A stretch of DNA of 64,000 nucleotides from Ascaphus truei (taxonomy: Eukaryota > Chordata > Amphibia > Anura > Ascaphidae), in contig CM071568.1 in assembly GCA_036426205.1 (NCBI GenBank), forward strand, positions 228,807,148-228,871,147, written 5' to 3'. Position numbers and translations under genes: made by a program. Shown piece after piece: positions 50,710 to 61,752 of the stretch; position 1 is the stretch's first letter; every line of letters begins with the position of its first letter. The notes under the pieces were generated by a model, which was given only the letters and a program-made list of their open reading frames with translations, was not told the origin of the DNA and searched no databases.

Positions 50710-51942
50710 ATTTCGACACTATAGTTAGGGTGACCAGACGTCCCTTTTTGCTGGACAGTCCCGGTTTTTAGTTGCTGTCCCGGTTTCCTGTGTGTCCCGG
50801 AAATGTCCCGTTTTTTCCCCCGTGTGTGTTTCCCGTTTTTTTTTTAATGTCCGCTGCGGTGCGCGAGTGAGCGGCGGCGCGGAGGAGGAGCCTGCAGCAG
50901 CCCGGTGGTGAGTAATTTTTTTAATGCCAGGGTTGGCTTCTGTACAAACATGCTGGGTCTTGCTGATTGGAGGATGCGGCCCGGCATTGTACAAAGTCCC
51001 GCCCCCCGGCATTTGCTACCTTGGCCAATCCCCTGCGTCCCTCTCATTAAGCCCCGCCCACGGCAATCATCGTTCAACAAGGCCCGGCATGTGGGAATGG
51101 ATAGGAAGGGTGCCCTGGGTGGGGGGCAGTGCCTGTGTGCCTGGGGGACGCAGGGGCCTATGGGCCTTGGTGGGGGGGGCATGCCTGTGTGCCTGGGGGT
51201 GGGCAGGGCCAGGGTGCCTGGGGCGGGCTGCTTCCGCTTCCTGCTGCAGAGCACACGTGGTGTGTGTGTCTCTGCCCGCTCCTGGCTCCTCTGCGCGGTG
51301 TCTCCCTCCCTCTGCCCGCCCGGGGTGATAGGAGGTGGGTTTTTCTTCCTTACCATCCTGTCCTGGCGCTCCTCCCCCCCCGGTTCCATTGTGCGGAGAT
51401 GGGCGCGGGGCGGGCAGTGGTGGCTGCTTGGTGTCCCTCCCATTCTGGCCCCGGGAACCCGTGGCTGCCCGCCCGGGGGTGATAGGCTGGCCGCCGGGGG
51501 AGGGGGGGCGGCATTTTGTACCTTTGCGTCCCGGCGCTCCCATCTCCCCCCCCCTTGGTGTGGGTGATGGGCGCGGGGTGGTGCAGGGGAAGCGATGAGC
51601 CGGCTGTTCGTGACTGCCTCTGTCTGTACTCCCTGTGTGTGTGTACCAGTGTGTACCAGTGTGTGTGTGTGTGTTGTGTGTGTGTGTACACCAGTGTGTG
51701 TGTGTGTGTGTACACCATGTGTGTGTGGTACACCAGTGTGTGTGTGTGTGTCACCATGTGGTGTGTACCAGTGTGTGTGTGTGTGTGGTGTGTGTACACC
51801 AGTGTGTGTGTGTGTGTGTGTGGGTGTGTGTGTGGTGTGTGTGGTGTGTGTGTGTGTGTGTGTGTTGTGTTGTGTGTACATCAGTGTGTGTGTTTGTGTG
51901 TGTACACCAGTGTGTGTGTTTGTGTGTGTACACCTGTGTGTG

Positions 51943-52033
<91 letters not shown>

Positions 52034-52845
52034 TGTTTGTGTGTGTGTGTATATCTGTGTGTGTGTGTTTCTGTGTGTGTGTATCCCTCACCCCCTCCCT
52101 CCCAGTCTCCCCCCCTCCCTCCCCGTCTCCCCCCTCCTTCCCCGTCTCCCCCCTCCCTCCCCGTCTCCTCCCTCCCCGTCTCCCCCCTCCCTCCCTGTCT
52201 CCCCCTCCCTCCCCGTCTCCTCCCCTCTCTCCCTTCCTGTCTCCTCCCCTCTCTCCCTTCCTGTCTCCCACCCTCTCTCCCATCCCCATCTCCCCCCCTC
52301 TCTCCCTCCCTCCCCTCATCCCTCGCACACTCCCCTCCCCATCTCCCCCCCCTCTCCTTCCCCGTCCTCCCCCCTCTCGTGTCTCCTCCCCTTACTCCCC
52401 CCCTCTCTCCTCCCCGTCTCCCCCCCTCTCGCCCCCTCGCTCTCTCCTTCCCCCCCTCTCCATCTCCCTTTTCCCCTCCCCCTCTCCTCCTCCTCCCTCT
52501 CTCTCCCCTCCCTGTCTCTCTCACACCCTCCGTGTCTCATCTTAACTGCCGTATACCTACAACCGAATAACCTAACCCTGCTTTCTCCAGATCTGACTCA
52601 AGCTTCACACGGGAGACATTCGGAAAACAGGTAGGGAACACCTCCCTCCTATAGTACCTTGAGGACTGCGGATCAGGTAAGATCCCAGGGGGATTGCTGC
52701 TTTAGAAATTGTGAAAATGGGGCATCCTGACACTGGTTTAATGGGTTCAGAATCATTCCACATCTGGGTTTTTGTTTTTGTTTGATTAGTGAGGTCAACA
52801 CACACACACCACAACACACACACGTAACTAATGTACCAGGACTAT

Positions 52846-52957
52846 AACTATGTAACAAGGACTAATGGTAGTAAAGTATAAGTGTACTACAATAAATAAA
52901 CTGTTATGTAAAAAAAAAATGTCCCGGTTTTTAATTTTCAAAATCTGGTCACCCTAA
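52846..52957. mobile_element. Right end of the interrupted TIR element
   Basis: Clean sequence resumes at 'aactatgtaacaaggactaa' (52846), the same 23 bases that end copy 1 at 31595-31617, and runs on to 'tgtcccggttttt' and the terminal 'tctggtcaccctaa', the inverse of the left end at 29522. Confidence 0.75.
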
Positions 52958-53652
52958 CTTTGTGGGAATTTTGAAGTGTCCTAAGTATTCTGCTCGTGTT
53001 GCTGTGCGTCTTATTTGCAAGTGATGTTTGTTATAGTTTGTGGTATGTGGGAATGAACCCCAAGTGTCCGGTGCTCCAAGTGTCCACAATAGGACTGGTA
53101 TTAGTGGTGTATAGACAGTCTCTGATGCATGTATAGAGAAATGAACGGCTACTAGGCAGGCCTGAAGATCCTGTGTAGAGGGGAACAACAGCCAGGCTCT
53201 GACAGGTAACGGTATAAAATACAACCTGGGTGGGGGGCTAGTACACAGGGGAAATCCGAGACAAGAAAAGAGGCAACCAGAGGCTACCCCTCTCGTGTAC
53301 TCACGCTGGAAACGCCTGCTGCCCTTACCCGACCCGGTCTCTTCAATGCCTGTACCTGGCTGGTCCCGTCTCCCCGGGCGTCGCGCTGGCGTGTGACGTC
53401 ATCCCCGAGGGCCGACAGCTATGCTGCGGATGGTAGTGGAGAAAGCAGGGGGGGGGGGGTAGCTGGGTCACCGTAGGACGCGCTTACGATGCCTCCCTCC
53501 GGGTGAAGCAAGACACTGCAGCTGAAACACCCCAGCCGGAAGGTAAAACGAAAAGGCAAAATGACATGATGAAGGTTCTGAACACCAAAAGGGATCCCTT
53601 TTATATGATTATTTCTTTGCTTGAGCACTTCCAAATTTCATGGGGTGAGAAC
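52958..53652. other. Unclassified stretch
   Basis: Moderate GC, with a run of 11 G at about 53448-53458 and CG-rich patches. It follows the L1 ORF1 relic in the minus direction, where ORF2 would be expected, but I see no reverse transcriptase or endonuclease residues in it. Confidence 0.4.
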
Positions 53653-54650
53653 TCAGTTATGGGCCGCTGCTGATCCCGTTGCTCCTGCCGCCGACCGCGG
53701 AGCCCCCGCTTTGCTCCACGTGGGTAAGGGTACGTCTGCGTCTCCTGCTTCTGCTCGTGGGGATGCCCGCAAGACCTCCGCCGCTCCCCCTGCGCCCAGC
53801 TTGCCGAGGAATCCCTCGCCGTCTTCCAGGCGTCTCAAGGTATGTGCTACCCCATTCCGCAGCACCATTACTGCACATGGGAATAGCCACCGGTATCTAA
53901 TCTGCTGGTCCCTCAGAATTCTTGTAATGGGGGCTAGGGATTTTCTTTTGGCCAGCGTGGCAGGGGACAGGTCTTGGAACACCTGGAATCTCACTTTATC
54001 AAACTCCATATGTTTAGTGTCCCGTGATATCTTGCATACAGTACCTCTTCTTTCGTGCGGTAATGGTGGAACCTGATAACAATGTCTCTTGGGGGGTCCC
54101 CTGCCTGAGGTCTTCCTCTCAGGGCGCGATGACATCTGTCTAACAGGAGCTCACGGTCCGTCTTGTCAGGGAAGACTTGTTCTAGCCACTTGGTGGCAAA
54201 ATCCTCTGGGTCGGTGACAGTCTCAGGGACCCCCCTTAGACGGATATTACTTCATCTGTCCCTGTTTTCAGAGTCCTCAATCTTTTCCTCTAGGAATCTG
54301 ACCTGGTCCCTCAGCTTAGTTACTTGTTTCTGAGTTTGTGCCAGTGCAGTAACGGTCTTATCAGACTTAACCTCTAGGGAGTTTGTTCGCTCACCTATGG
54401 CATCCATATCTTTCCTGAGAGCCCAAAGTTCTGTTGTAAAAAATTGCTTCATTTCAGCGCAGAAAGCTTTCATATCCTTGCGCCTCATTACATCCATGTC
54501 GTCCGATGCAGCACTTGCATTTTCTCCCTCATGGTCTGTCATGGTGGGTTGTGCAGGGGATTCAGGCCTGTCTCCCTGTGCTGTCTCTCCTTTTTTGAAA
54601 TAAGTAGAGACTGTCTGGGTTTTTCTTCGAACTGTTTTGTTAGAAGCCAT
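53653..54650 (-). pseudogene. L1 ORF1 relic (RNA-binding chaperone of a LINE-1-like element)
   Basis: Minus-strand protein starting MASNKTVRRKTQT. After an N-terminal acidic/polar part comes a heptad-rich coiled coil (LEVKSDKTVTALAQ, QVTKLRDQVRFLEEK), then ENRDR, a TGA stop at about 54252, NIRLRGVPE, and the C-terminal domain RFQVFQDLSPATL, ITRILRDQQIRYRW. This is the ORF1 layout of vertebrate L1: coiled coil, RRM, C-terminal domain. The TGA stands where arginine (CGA) is usual, a likely CpG decay. A frameshift lies near 54030, after VLYAR. ORF1 proteins bind L1 RNA; this copy is dead and no ORF2 follows it. Confidence 0.85.
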
Positions 54651-54800
54651 CCTGGTATGTTTAGAGATTCTTTACTGCTGGTTGTGTTGCTGTTGTCGCG
54701 ATTTTGCTGTAGTTATTGATATAACTAGTGCCGGTGGGAATGGAGCTCAGGTACTAAGCAGCCATTCACCTCCCCGTCGTCACGTGACCTCCATTAAATG
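54651..54800 (-). mobile_element. Likely 5' UTR of the L1 relic
   Basis: Upstream (in the minus direction) of the ORF1 start, a GC-richer stretch including 'gtcacgtgacgacggggagg' ends near 54800, where AT-rich DNA begins. The boundary is approximate. Confidence 0.4.
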
Positions 54801-55465
54801 TTTTTTTAATCATTTTCACCTTGATCTCAGCTGTTAGTTTTTAGTCTTGTATGTTGTTTGTTTGTTTGTCCTATATATCTACAGTATTACGCTATGTTTT
54901 GTATTTTTGTCTTCTTTTCTTTCAAGTACAACTCATCCATCCTGAGCCTTACCTTGGCCCTGCATTTGGTGTGATATATCCTTTATCATTTTGGCACCTG
55001 TAATACACCTTTTTTTCCCAATATAGGATCCTGCTTGAATGGGTTACAATTTTATTAACCCCTACTATGTAATAATCGTGAGGTTACTCTAGGTCAATGC
55101 CCCAAAATAAACTTTTATATACCCTTTTTGGATAATATCATTTACAAGTTAGTTTAAACCACCTATGTATAATAGTGGTAAAACCACACAGTTGGTAATA
55201 ATATATATTCTTGCCTCAAAATATTCCTTATATGTAAGATAGGTAAAATATAATTAAAATAATTAAATTAAAATATTAAATGCTATCTGAATGTGTTAGG
55301 TTGTGATATTTTTCATAGCCGCTAACTGGACTGATTTGTTGCTAGAAATTGTTGCTAGGACCAAATTACCATTTAAAAGCTAGTTTTAAAAAGGACATGC
55401 AATGGCCATAGTCAAAGAAAGGAAGCTGTAAAAGGGTTTCTTTATATATTTATGCATCATTTTCT
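54801..55465. other. AT-rich stretch, nothing recognised
   Basis: No exon-like sequence, no paired transposon ends. Confidence 0.5.
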
Positions 55466-55830
55466 TTATATAGCGCCACCCATGTACGCAGAGCATCACA
55501 ATAGAAGATAAATGATTACAAACAATGGGAATAAAAGCAACTGGTAAATGTACTTATTTACAAAAATGTTTTACGAGGAAGTAATATATTGAAGTTGCCT
55601 CTCGTTTTCAAGCATGTCCTGGGCAAAGAGTTATAACAATACATGGTTACGTTAAAAGAACAGAGATTATACATTCAGTTTACAGACATTTCATGGACAG
55701 TTAGAGATATGATTATGGGCGTATGTAACAATTACAGACAACGGTAACATTGTGTTAGGAGAGGTGGGATAGGCCTGCAATGTGTTGTATTAGAAGGGAC
55801 CCTGCCTCAATGAGCTTACAATCTATAAGC
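55466..55830 (+). repeat. Anuran interspersed repeat split by an L2/CR1-like 3' end
   Basis: The left box 'ctttatatagcgccaccca' and the right box 'atgagcttacaatctataag' belong to the family at 2599. Between them, 55549-55748 (minus strand) matches the LINE 3' end at 18658 ('gcatgtcctgggcaaagagt', 'atacatggttacgttaaa'). Confidence 0.6.
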
Positions 55831-56238
55831 CCGGGTAAGTTGAAACATTGGGTACAGGGGATGAGAGGGCTGGTGAGTTAAAGATTGCAATAGAGCAGCT
55901 GTAACATCAACAAACATTAGCGAACAGCAGCAAATGGCTGATTCCCTTTGGCTGCTGTTCGCCTTTCACTGCCCTTTGGATCACTGTTCGCCTTTGGGAC
56001 AACACAGATGTAGGTTGAAGGGGTTCATAAAGAACGCAGCGGTGGTTTCAGAGTCCTTTGTCCTCCTGTGTCATTAACATTCTTATGGGTGGGTTTGATA
56101 AAAAATATAGAGCATGAAGCAAACGTAGATGTTATCTCTTAGCACGCTGGTTCTATGTAGAGGGGAACAGCTCTTGAGGAACCCTTTCAGGCGTCCGCCT
56201 TTGGGGCAACATAGATGTATGACAAGATAAGGCTAAAG
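55831..56238. other. Unclassified stretch
   Basis: Contains short repeats of 'gctgttcgcctttc' and 'acaacacagatgta' / 'gcaacatagatgta', but no class could be assigned. Confidence 0.4.
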
Positions 56239-56243
56239 GAGAC

Positions 56244-57548
56244 TGTGACGGGGCCTTTCCCCGGTTTAAAAAGGCAGCACACACAAAGCCTGTCTGTAGC
56301 TAATGTGTCCAGCAGGAAGCTGGTTAATTGTAGCTAGAGTCAATTATCCAGTCTCCATCTGGCTCATCAGGCAGGTTTAAAAGTGTAGGAAAAAAAAGAA
56401 AGTGTCCTCCAGCGTGATGACTCAAGTAAGATTTCCAAGCATAGAAAAGAAAGACAGAAAACACAGTGGTATAATATGTATATCAGAAGACATAATATCT
56501 ATGTAGATTGGAAATGGGACTCTTATTTCTGCAACTGATTTTCGGAGGGACGTGGAAAGTGGAACTCTCTCCTTGGATGCTAGCAGCAGCACTAGAGTAA
56601 TTCCCATATATATGAGGTTTTCCTTTACTGTATATACAGTTTGATGTATTGTATTTATAATTATTGTAGGCATTAACACACTTTCATTCATAACTTGTCA
56701 CATTTAATAGGTGTAGATACAGTTTTATGTATTGTATTTAATTGTTGTACATGTAAACACACTAATTTATAACTTGTCACATTGAATAGGTTTAGTCATT
56801 TAGCGCCACTTTCACCTTTTCTCTTAGGCTGCGCTTATAGTGCCTGGCGACGGCAACGGCGACGCAACATAGCTCCGAAACAAATACATTGACTCCGTCT
56901 CAAACGCTTATAGTAAGCTCAACGGAGTGACCAAAAATTTTGAACCCGGATAAATTTGATTTTTTTTTAGAGACAGTCGCCACATGTGACTCGCTAAACC
57001 AATCAGAGAGCTCTGCTCGCACCCTTCGTGACATCACTGGCCTTGTCGCCAGCAACGTCGCTTAAAACTGAAATATAACTTTAGCTAGTGGCGATGGGTG
57101 ATGTCATCGGTAACGTCGCCGGCACTATAAGCGCGGCCTTAGGTTTAAAAGTGTGCTGCACAAACTGCATGGATCTCTCTAGCACAGGGGAGGTGTGTGC
57201 TGACAAAGGGAGATCCCAAGGAATTAGACCCGCTATTCAGGACACAGCAGTCCCTGACACCCGCCAGAGGGTGCACCCAACGAACACCAACCCAAACTCG
57301 GAGACTGGTTATAAAGAGCCCCTTGTTTACAGGTATCTCTTTGGACTTTGGCGTCAGAGGCCTAGCCTCCCAGCCCAGCAGATAGGGACTGGGAAGTGTG
57401 AATTAGCCCTTACAAAGGGATAGGCCTGATTGATTTTGTTTTTGCTGACATGAGCTGTACTGTTTTGAAGCTGCTGTCTATATAAATGCCACTGTTTATT
57501 TCCCCGATATATGTCTCCCTGGTTGTACCTCTGCACCCGTCTCCAACA
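56244..57548 (+). mobile_element. Solo LTR with 5-bp target-site duplication, interrupted by later DNA
   Basis: It starts 'tgtgacggggcctttccccg' and ends '...gtctccaaca' (TG...CA). 'gagac' stands on both sides, at 56239-56243 and 57549-57553, as expected for Gypsy-like LTR elements. No internal region remains, so this is a recombined solo LTR. The repeat 'ggtttaaaagtgt' at 56373-56385 and 57142-57154 brackets 756 bp of foreign DNA that includes the MITE at 56827; the LTR proper would be about 536-549 bp. Confidence 0.7.
56827..57138. mobile_element. PIF/Harbinger-like MITE inside the solo LTR
   Basis: Inverted ends 'ggctgcgcttatagtgcctg' and 'ggcactataagcgcggcc', flanked by TTA at 56824-56826 and 57139-57141. 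Same family as 15787 and 24315 but with a different interior ('aaaccaatcagagagctctg'). Confidence 0.75.
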
Positions 57549-57553
57549 GAGAC

Positions 57554-57843
57554 CCTGTCCCAAAGAGCTTACAATCTAAGTGTTATGTTGGAAGGCTTAC
57601 CGACAAATTAGGAGTAAAAAGTGCATTATTAGAAGTGCAGACAGGGCGAAGGGGGGAGGTTAAGTTCATCTGGAGTTCATAACAGAAAATCATAACATGG
57701 AGTTCATAACATGGAGTCCATAAAACGTGACAATCATATAAATAACAAAGAGTACAAATAACACATAATGGGATTAAATGCTTCAGACCTAAAAGTAGCA
57801 TGTGGGAAAAGGAGTCCCTGCCCAAAAGAGCTTACAATCTAAT
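57554..57843 (+). repeat. Anuran interspersed repeat, tail units
   Basis: Two copies of the tail phrase, 'caaagagcttacaatctaag' at the left and 'aaaagagcttacaatctaat' at the right, with 'atcatataaataacaaag' between them, as in the 14183 copy. Confidence 0.55.
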
Positions 57844-57985
57844 TTTCCAGGGCAGATCCTGCAGAGCGCAGAATGCTATGACTATGTTGAATTGATGGAG
57901 GAGGTCTCATAGCACTCAAAGGGTTAAACTGAGTCTCTCTCATGCGTGCAGTGCAGGTTTTATTTGTTTCTCCTTTTCTAAATAG

Positions 57986-58011
57986 AACTCAAGGCAAACA
58001 ACCCAAGATGA
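57986..58011 (+). CDS. Alternative candidate last exon of acp3: short tail
   Basis: After a good pyrimidine tract ('gtttctccttttctaaatag') the phase-1 reading is ELKANNPR and stop. A secreted form of the enzyme would end this way. The stretch is too short to judge by similarity, so this is a placeholder that needs transcript evidence. Confidence 0.15.
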
Positions 58012-59472
58012 GCCCATTCAACTTTACCTGTCCCACTGACATTGGTCTGGTGGTGGGCAACCCTACATTCTGTCCTGACCTTCCAGCTTTACTTTTACTC
58101 GATAATAATGGCATTACTAGTACTTGGGATAATGAGGGAACTATTGTATGACCCGTACTAGAAATAATGGTTATCCCTGATATGCATATGTGAAATGTTT
58201 TGTCTCCTTTCATGTCATTTTAATATTATAGATATCATTGATTGATGTTTCTGGGTAAATTCATTTACGGATATGTTATTCCAATAACTTTTTGTAAGAT
58301 CACCTTGGTTTATTATTGTGTCATTTCAATCTTTTTTTATCTTATTCATGTATTGAAGCATTGCCACATATGTACTATACTTTACTTCCAAAAGACAGCA
58401 GAGGGAATTGGTTTGCTTTCATTACAGGAAAATAGCATCTGGTCTGCTAAATATTACATGAACCAATACATTGCAAAGAGTCAGGAGCTTAACAGTGGCC
58501 TTTTGCTCTTCTCCTTAAAAGCTATTGAGTTGTGTCTCCGGACGATCAGGTAATTTCCAACCACCTGGGAAATGTGTAATATTGTAGGAGTTCCAGATGT
58601 TTTATTGGAAGATTGTGTTCCATAATGATGGTGACCATGCTGATTTGAATTAAAGGGATGTGTAGGGTCAGTGTGTCCCATTAGAAATCTAATTCTTATG
58701 GGCATACAATCATTCCCTAAAGCCCACGCATTGTTGTAATGACATCCTTTAAAATGTAAAGTGCATTTAAATGGGAAAGAAGTCAAATTAGAATATGAGG
58801 ATTTGTATCCTTTATGGACACTCCAGCCTAGGAAGAGCAGCTGTAAATGGGTAATGTTCATGGAGTGCTGATTGCATTCACTTTATCAATCCTCATGTGG
58901 CCTGCATTTGTATGCAATAGCCATTCACATAGCTAGATTGTAAGTTCTCAGAAGCAGGTCCCTCATCACCTTCTGTATCTGCTGGTGCTTGTTGGTCATT
59001 AATTGTATTTTCTGTTTGTGCAATTGATTTCACTCTGTACCCCCATTTTACCACTCTGCACAATATGTTGGCGTTTACAAATAAACTATAATAATGATAA
59101 CATTATGAAGTAAAACCATGCACCATGTACAGTAAATTAGTGATAAGTGATACGTGAAGCGACAACTTAGGGCCTGATTAAATGTGCACAGCGATCGGCT
59201 GAAAACTGCCATTGGCTTCGATACAGAACATATTAAATCGGGCCCTTCAGTGGAGATGGATACATGTTCAAAATGAAAATAGTTTCATTTTCTTTAACCC
59301 TAAAGAATTAAAATGTTAATACCTTTCTCTATCAGCATAGATCTACATAGTAATGTCACTGGTTGGGTGGGTAATTTCTCTACATAAAAAGGTTTATTGC
59401 AACTATGATTTAATGCATGCTATGCAAACAAATATGGCATTAAAATGAGTTAATGAGTTCCCCAGTTTCTTT
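58012..59472. other. Unclassified stretch
   Basis: AT-rich; open frames of about 70-126 codons show no family resemblance. Confidence 0.4.
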
Positions 59473-59488
59473 AAAAAACTGAAGGTTG

Positions 59489-60667
59489 ATTCTTAGTCTT
59501 GACGCCGAAAAGGCATTCGACAGAATCAAATGGACATTCCTGGACCAGACTATGAAGAGGTTTGGTTTCTGTGGCCCATTTCTAGAGGGAGTGAGAGCCC
59601 TCTATCAAAACCCCACAGCCCATGTAAAACTTCCAGGAGGCCTCTTGAATCCAATACAAATTAAAAATGGGACCAGACAAGGCTGCCCACTCTCCCCACT
59701 ATTATTCGCGTTAACTATAGAACCCCTCGCAGCGACAATCAGGAACGACAAAAGCATAAAGGGAATACCTATCGCGAGTAGGGAGCATAAAATCTCACTA
59801 TTCGCGGATGACGTGATCTTGACGCTCGCGGACCCTCACACCTCCCTCCCTAACCTCCAAAGAGTCCTAACCCAATTCGGAACAGTCTCAGACTATAAAG
59901 TCAATATGGACAAGTCTGAGGCACTAAATTTATCCCTACCCGATCAAATATGGAAGCTTATTCAAGCCAACTATAAGTATAAATGGAGTACTACCTGTAT
60001 AAAATATCTGGGAGTTAAAATCTCCAACTCCTATAACAAACTCTACCAACACAATTATCCCCCCTTATTCGATCAAATTAAGAAAGATCTTGAAGCATGG
60101 AGAAAGCACCAAATTTCATGGTTTGGTAGAATGGTGTCCATAAAAATGAACATCCTGCCCAGACTACTTTATTATTTTCAAACCCTCCCAATCCTAATCC
60201 CACAAGCAGCACTAAAAAATCTCCAATCTCAACTATTCCAATTGATATGGAATGATAAAAAACCCAGAGTCCCTAGATCAGTTTTGCTCTCATCAAAAGA
60301 GAGAGGAGGTTTGGGGGTCCCCGATATAGTCAAGTACTACCATGCAGCACAGCTGAAGCAGGCAGTGATATGGAACTGTGACCCGGCCTTGGCTTCTTGG
60401 CTTGAAATAGAAACCTACTATGCACGTCATAGCCCCTTCCAGTTAGCAATGTGGTCTCCAAACAGCAGAGGGAACGGACCACAGAGATTTGACCTTGGAG
60501 CAATGAGATGCACGTGGAATATATGGCTTAGAAGCAAAGGGAAGTACGGTCTGATAGCATCCCCCTCCCAGCTCACGCCACTCTTCGGGAACCCCAATTT
60601 CCCACCGGGGTGTTCCCTAAGACAATTCGACCAATTTCAGGGTCATAATATTACGCGTTGTTGCTGA
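59489..60667 (+). pseudogene. L1-like ORF2 fragment: reverse transcriptase domain
   Basis: An open frame of nearly 390 codons. It begins in the palm at LSLDAEKAFDRIKW, then RQGCPLSPLLF (residues 64-74 from the first methionine at 59486) and FADDVIL (FADD at 106-109), which carry the catalytic aspartates, followed by the thumb and the connection region with IWNDKKPRV. The endonuclease and the first reverse transcriptase blocks are missing. The frame is lost near 60655: RVVADLLAVRGALTYQEL continues in another frame, and a C-terminal CWRVGQKGDMAH segment near 61090 lies beyond further shifts. The methionine at the start lies in flanking DNA and is not a real start. Long intact frame suggests a fairly recent insertion. 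Confidence 0.9.
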
Positions 60668-61752
60668 TCTGCTTGCAGTAAGAGGTGCTCTGACCTATCA
60701 AGAGCTTAAAAACAAATATAAAATCCCCGATCTCCACTTATTCAAGTATCTATCAAGTCCGCCACTTCCTACTAGCACTGTCCCCAACAGCCAAATTCCC
60801 TCCACTTACTAGGTTTGAATCTTCTCTGTATCAAACAACTACCAGAGAGGCCTGATATCCGAATCTAACAAGGATCTGGAGCTCGGATCCCGGGCTCCCA
60901 CTCACCGGTACATGCAAAATGGTCAGAGACCTTCAGATTCAATAGATAGGGAAGACTGGGCGAGATCTTGGGAACAGCCAAAAAAAACATCAATTGTACA
61001 ATACCAAAGAGAACATCTATAAAATTATTTATCATTGGTACCTGACCCTAGCCAGACTGAGCCAAATCTATACCCGGCGGCACATAGACCTCTGCTGGCG
61101 GGTTGGTCAAAAGGGGGACATGGCCCATATTTGGGTGGTCAGTCCCAGAGATTCAGAAGTACTAGGAACATGATCCAGACACTTGTAGAGTACACAACGG
61201 GATTTAGACTCCCGCCTGACCCGCTGATATCCTGGTGCTGGGCAAACCTACAGAGGATGTCCCTTCTCCGAGGTCCAGGCTCACCACGGCCATACTGACG
61301 CAGCCATGTGCTCAATAGCAGCGGCCTGAAGCAGATCAAGCCTCCTTCAAGACAACTGTGGTCGGAAAATAAACGTAATGTTAATGGAGAGGCTCACGCC
61401 ATCTCCAGAAAAAGTTACCCCAATTCCAAACACCTGGGAACCCTCTAGGAGATAGGATCACAGTAGAACCGCATAAAGCAACCCCACAGCGGCAAACTCG
61501 CTACCATAATAATCTAAAGCTAAGGAACGCCTCAGTCCCCCCACCCACCCCCCCCCCCCCCCCCTCCTTCTTATTCCTTTCCCTCCCCATCCCCTGTTAG
61601 TCCCTCTTTTCTTTTACACTTCTACCCCACTTTTGGAAACTGAGAAAAAAGACCTGGTCAAAATGTATAACTATCTTGGCCCAAGATAACATGTATGTAA
61701 AAACTGTTTTTTATGCTTGAAAATTGACCAATAAAAGAAATTGTTACAAAAA
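59489..61752 (+). mobile_element. 5'-truncated L1-like retrotransposon with target-site duplication
   Basis: The insertion is framed by 'aaaaaactgaaggttg' at 59473-59488 and 61753-61768, a 16-base target-site duplication overlapping the poly-A tail. The 5' end begins inside the reverse transcriptase, and the 3' end is a short UTR with a poly-C run at about 61548-61564 and 'ccaataaaagaaattgtt' before the A tail. A-rich target, truncation and duplication all fit L1-type target-primed integration. Confidence 0.92.

Larger units (their letters stand above)
31618..52845. repeat. Noisy second copy of 10824-31617 (probable false duplication)
   Basis: Every landmark of the first copy recurs in order: partial exon (31618), exons at 32944, 35858 and 37272, MITE (36691), foldback (about 38020-39470), LINE (about 39700-41320), MITE (about 45570-45880), hAT (48686-50709) and TIR element (from about 50724). 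It carries single-base indels and substitutions throughout, densest at about 39400-41650, where insertions dominate. Offsets to copy 1 are 20794 at the start, 20912 at the 16360 exon, 21240 at 22401, 21236 at 27450 and 21203 at 29507. Damage is not lower in exons, splice sites or hairpin arms. This pattern fits raw long-read error rather than evolution. Confidence 0.9.

Noticed and set aside
53621..54135. Plus-strand alanine/proline-rich frame (151 codons)
   Set aside because: Shadow of the minus-strand L1 ORF1 C-terminal region.
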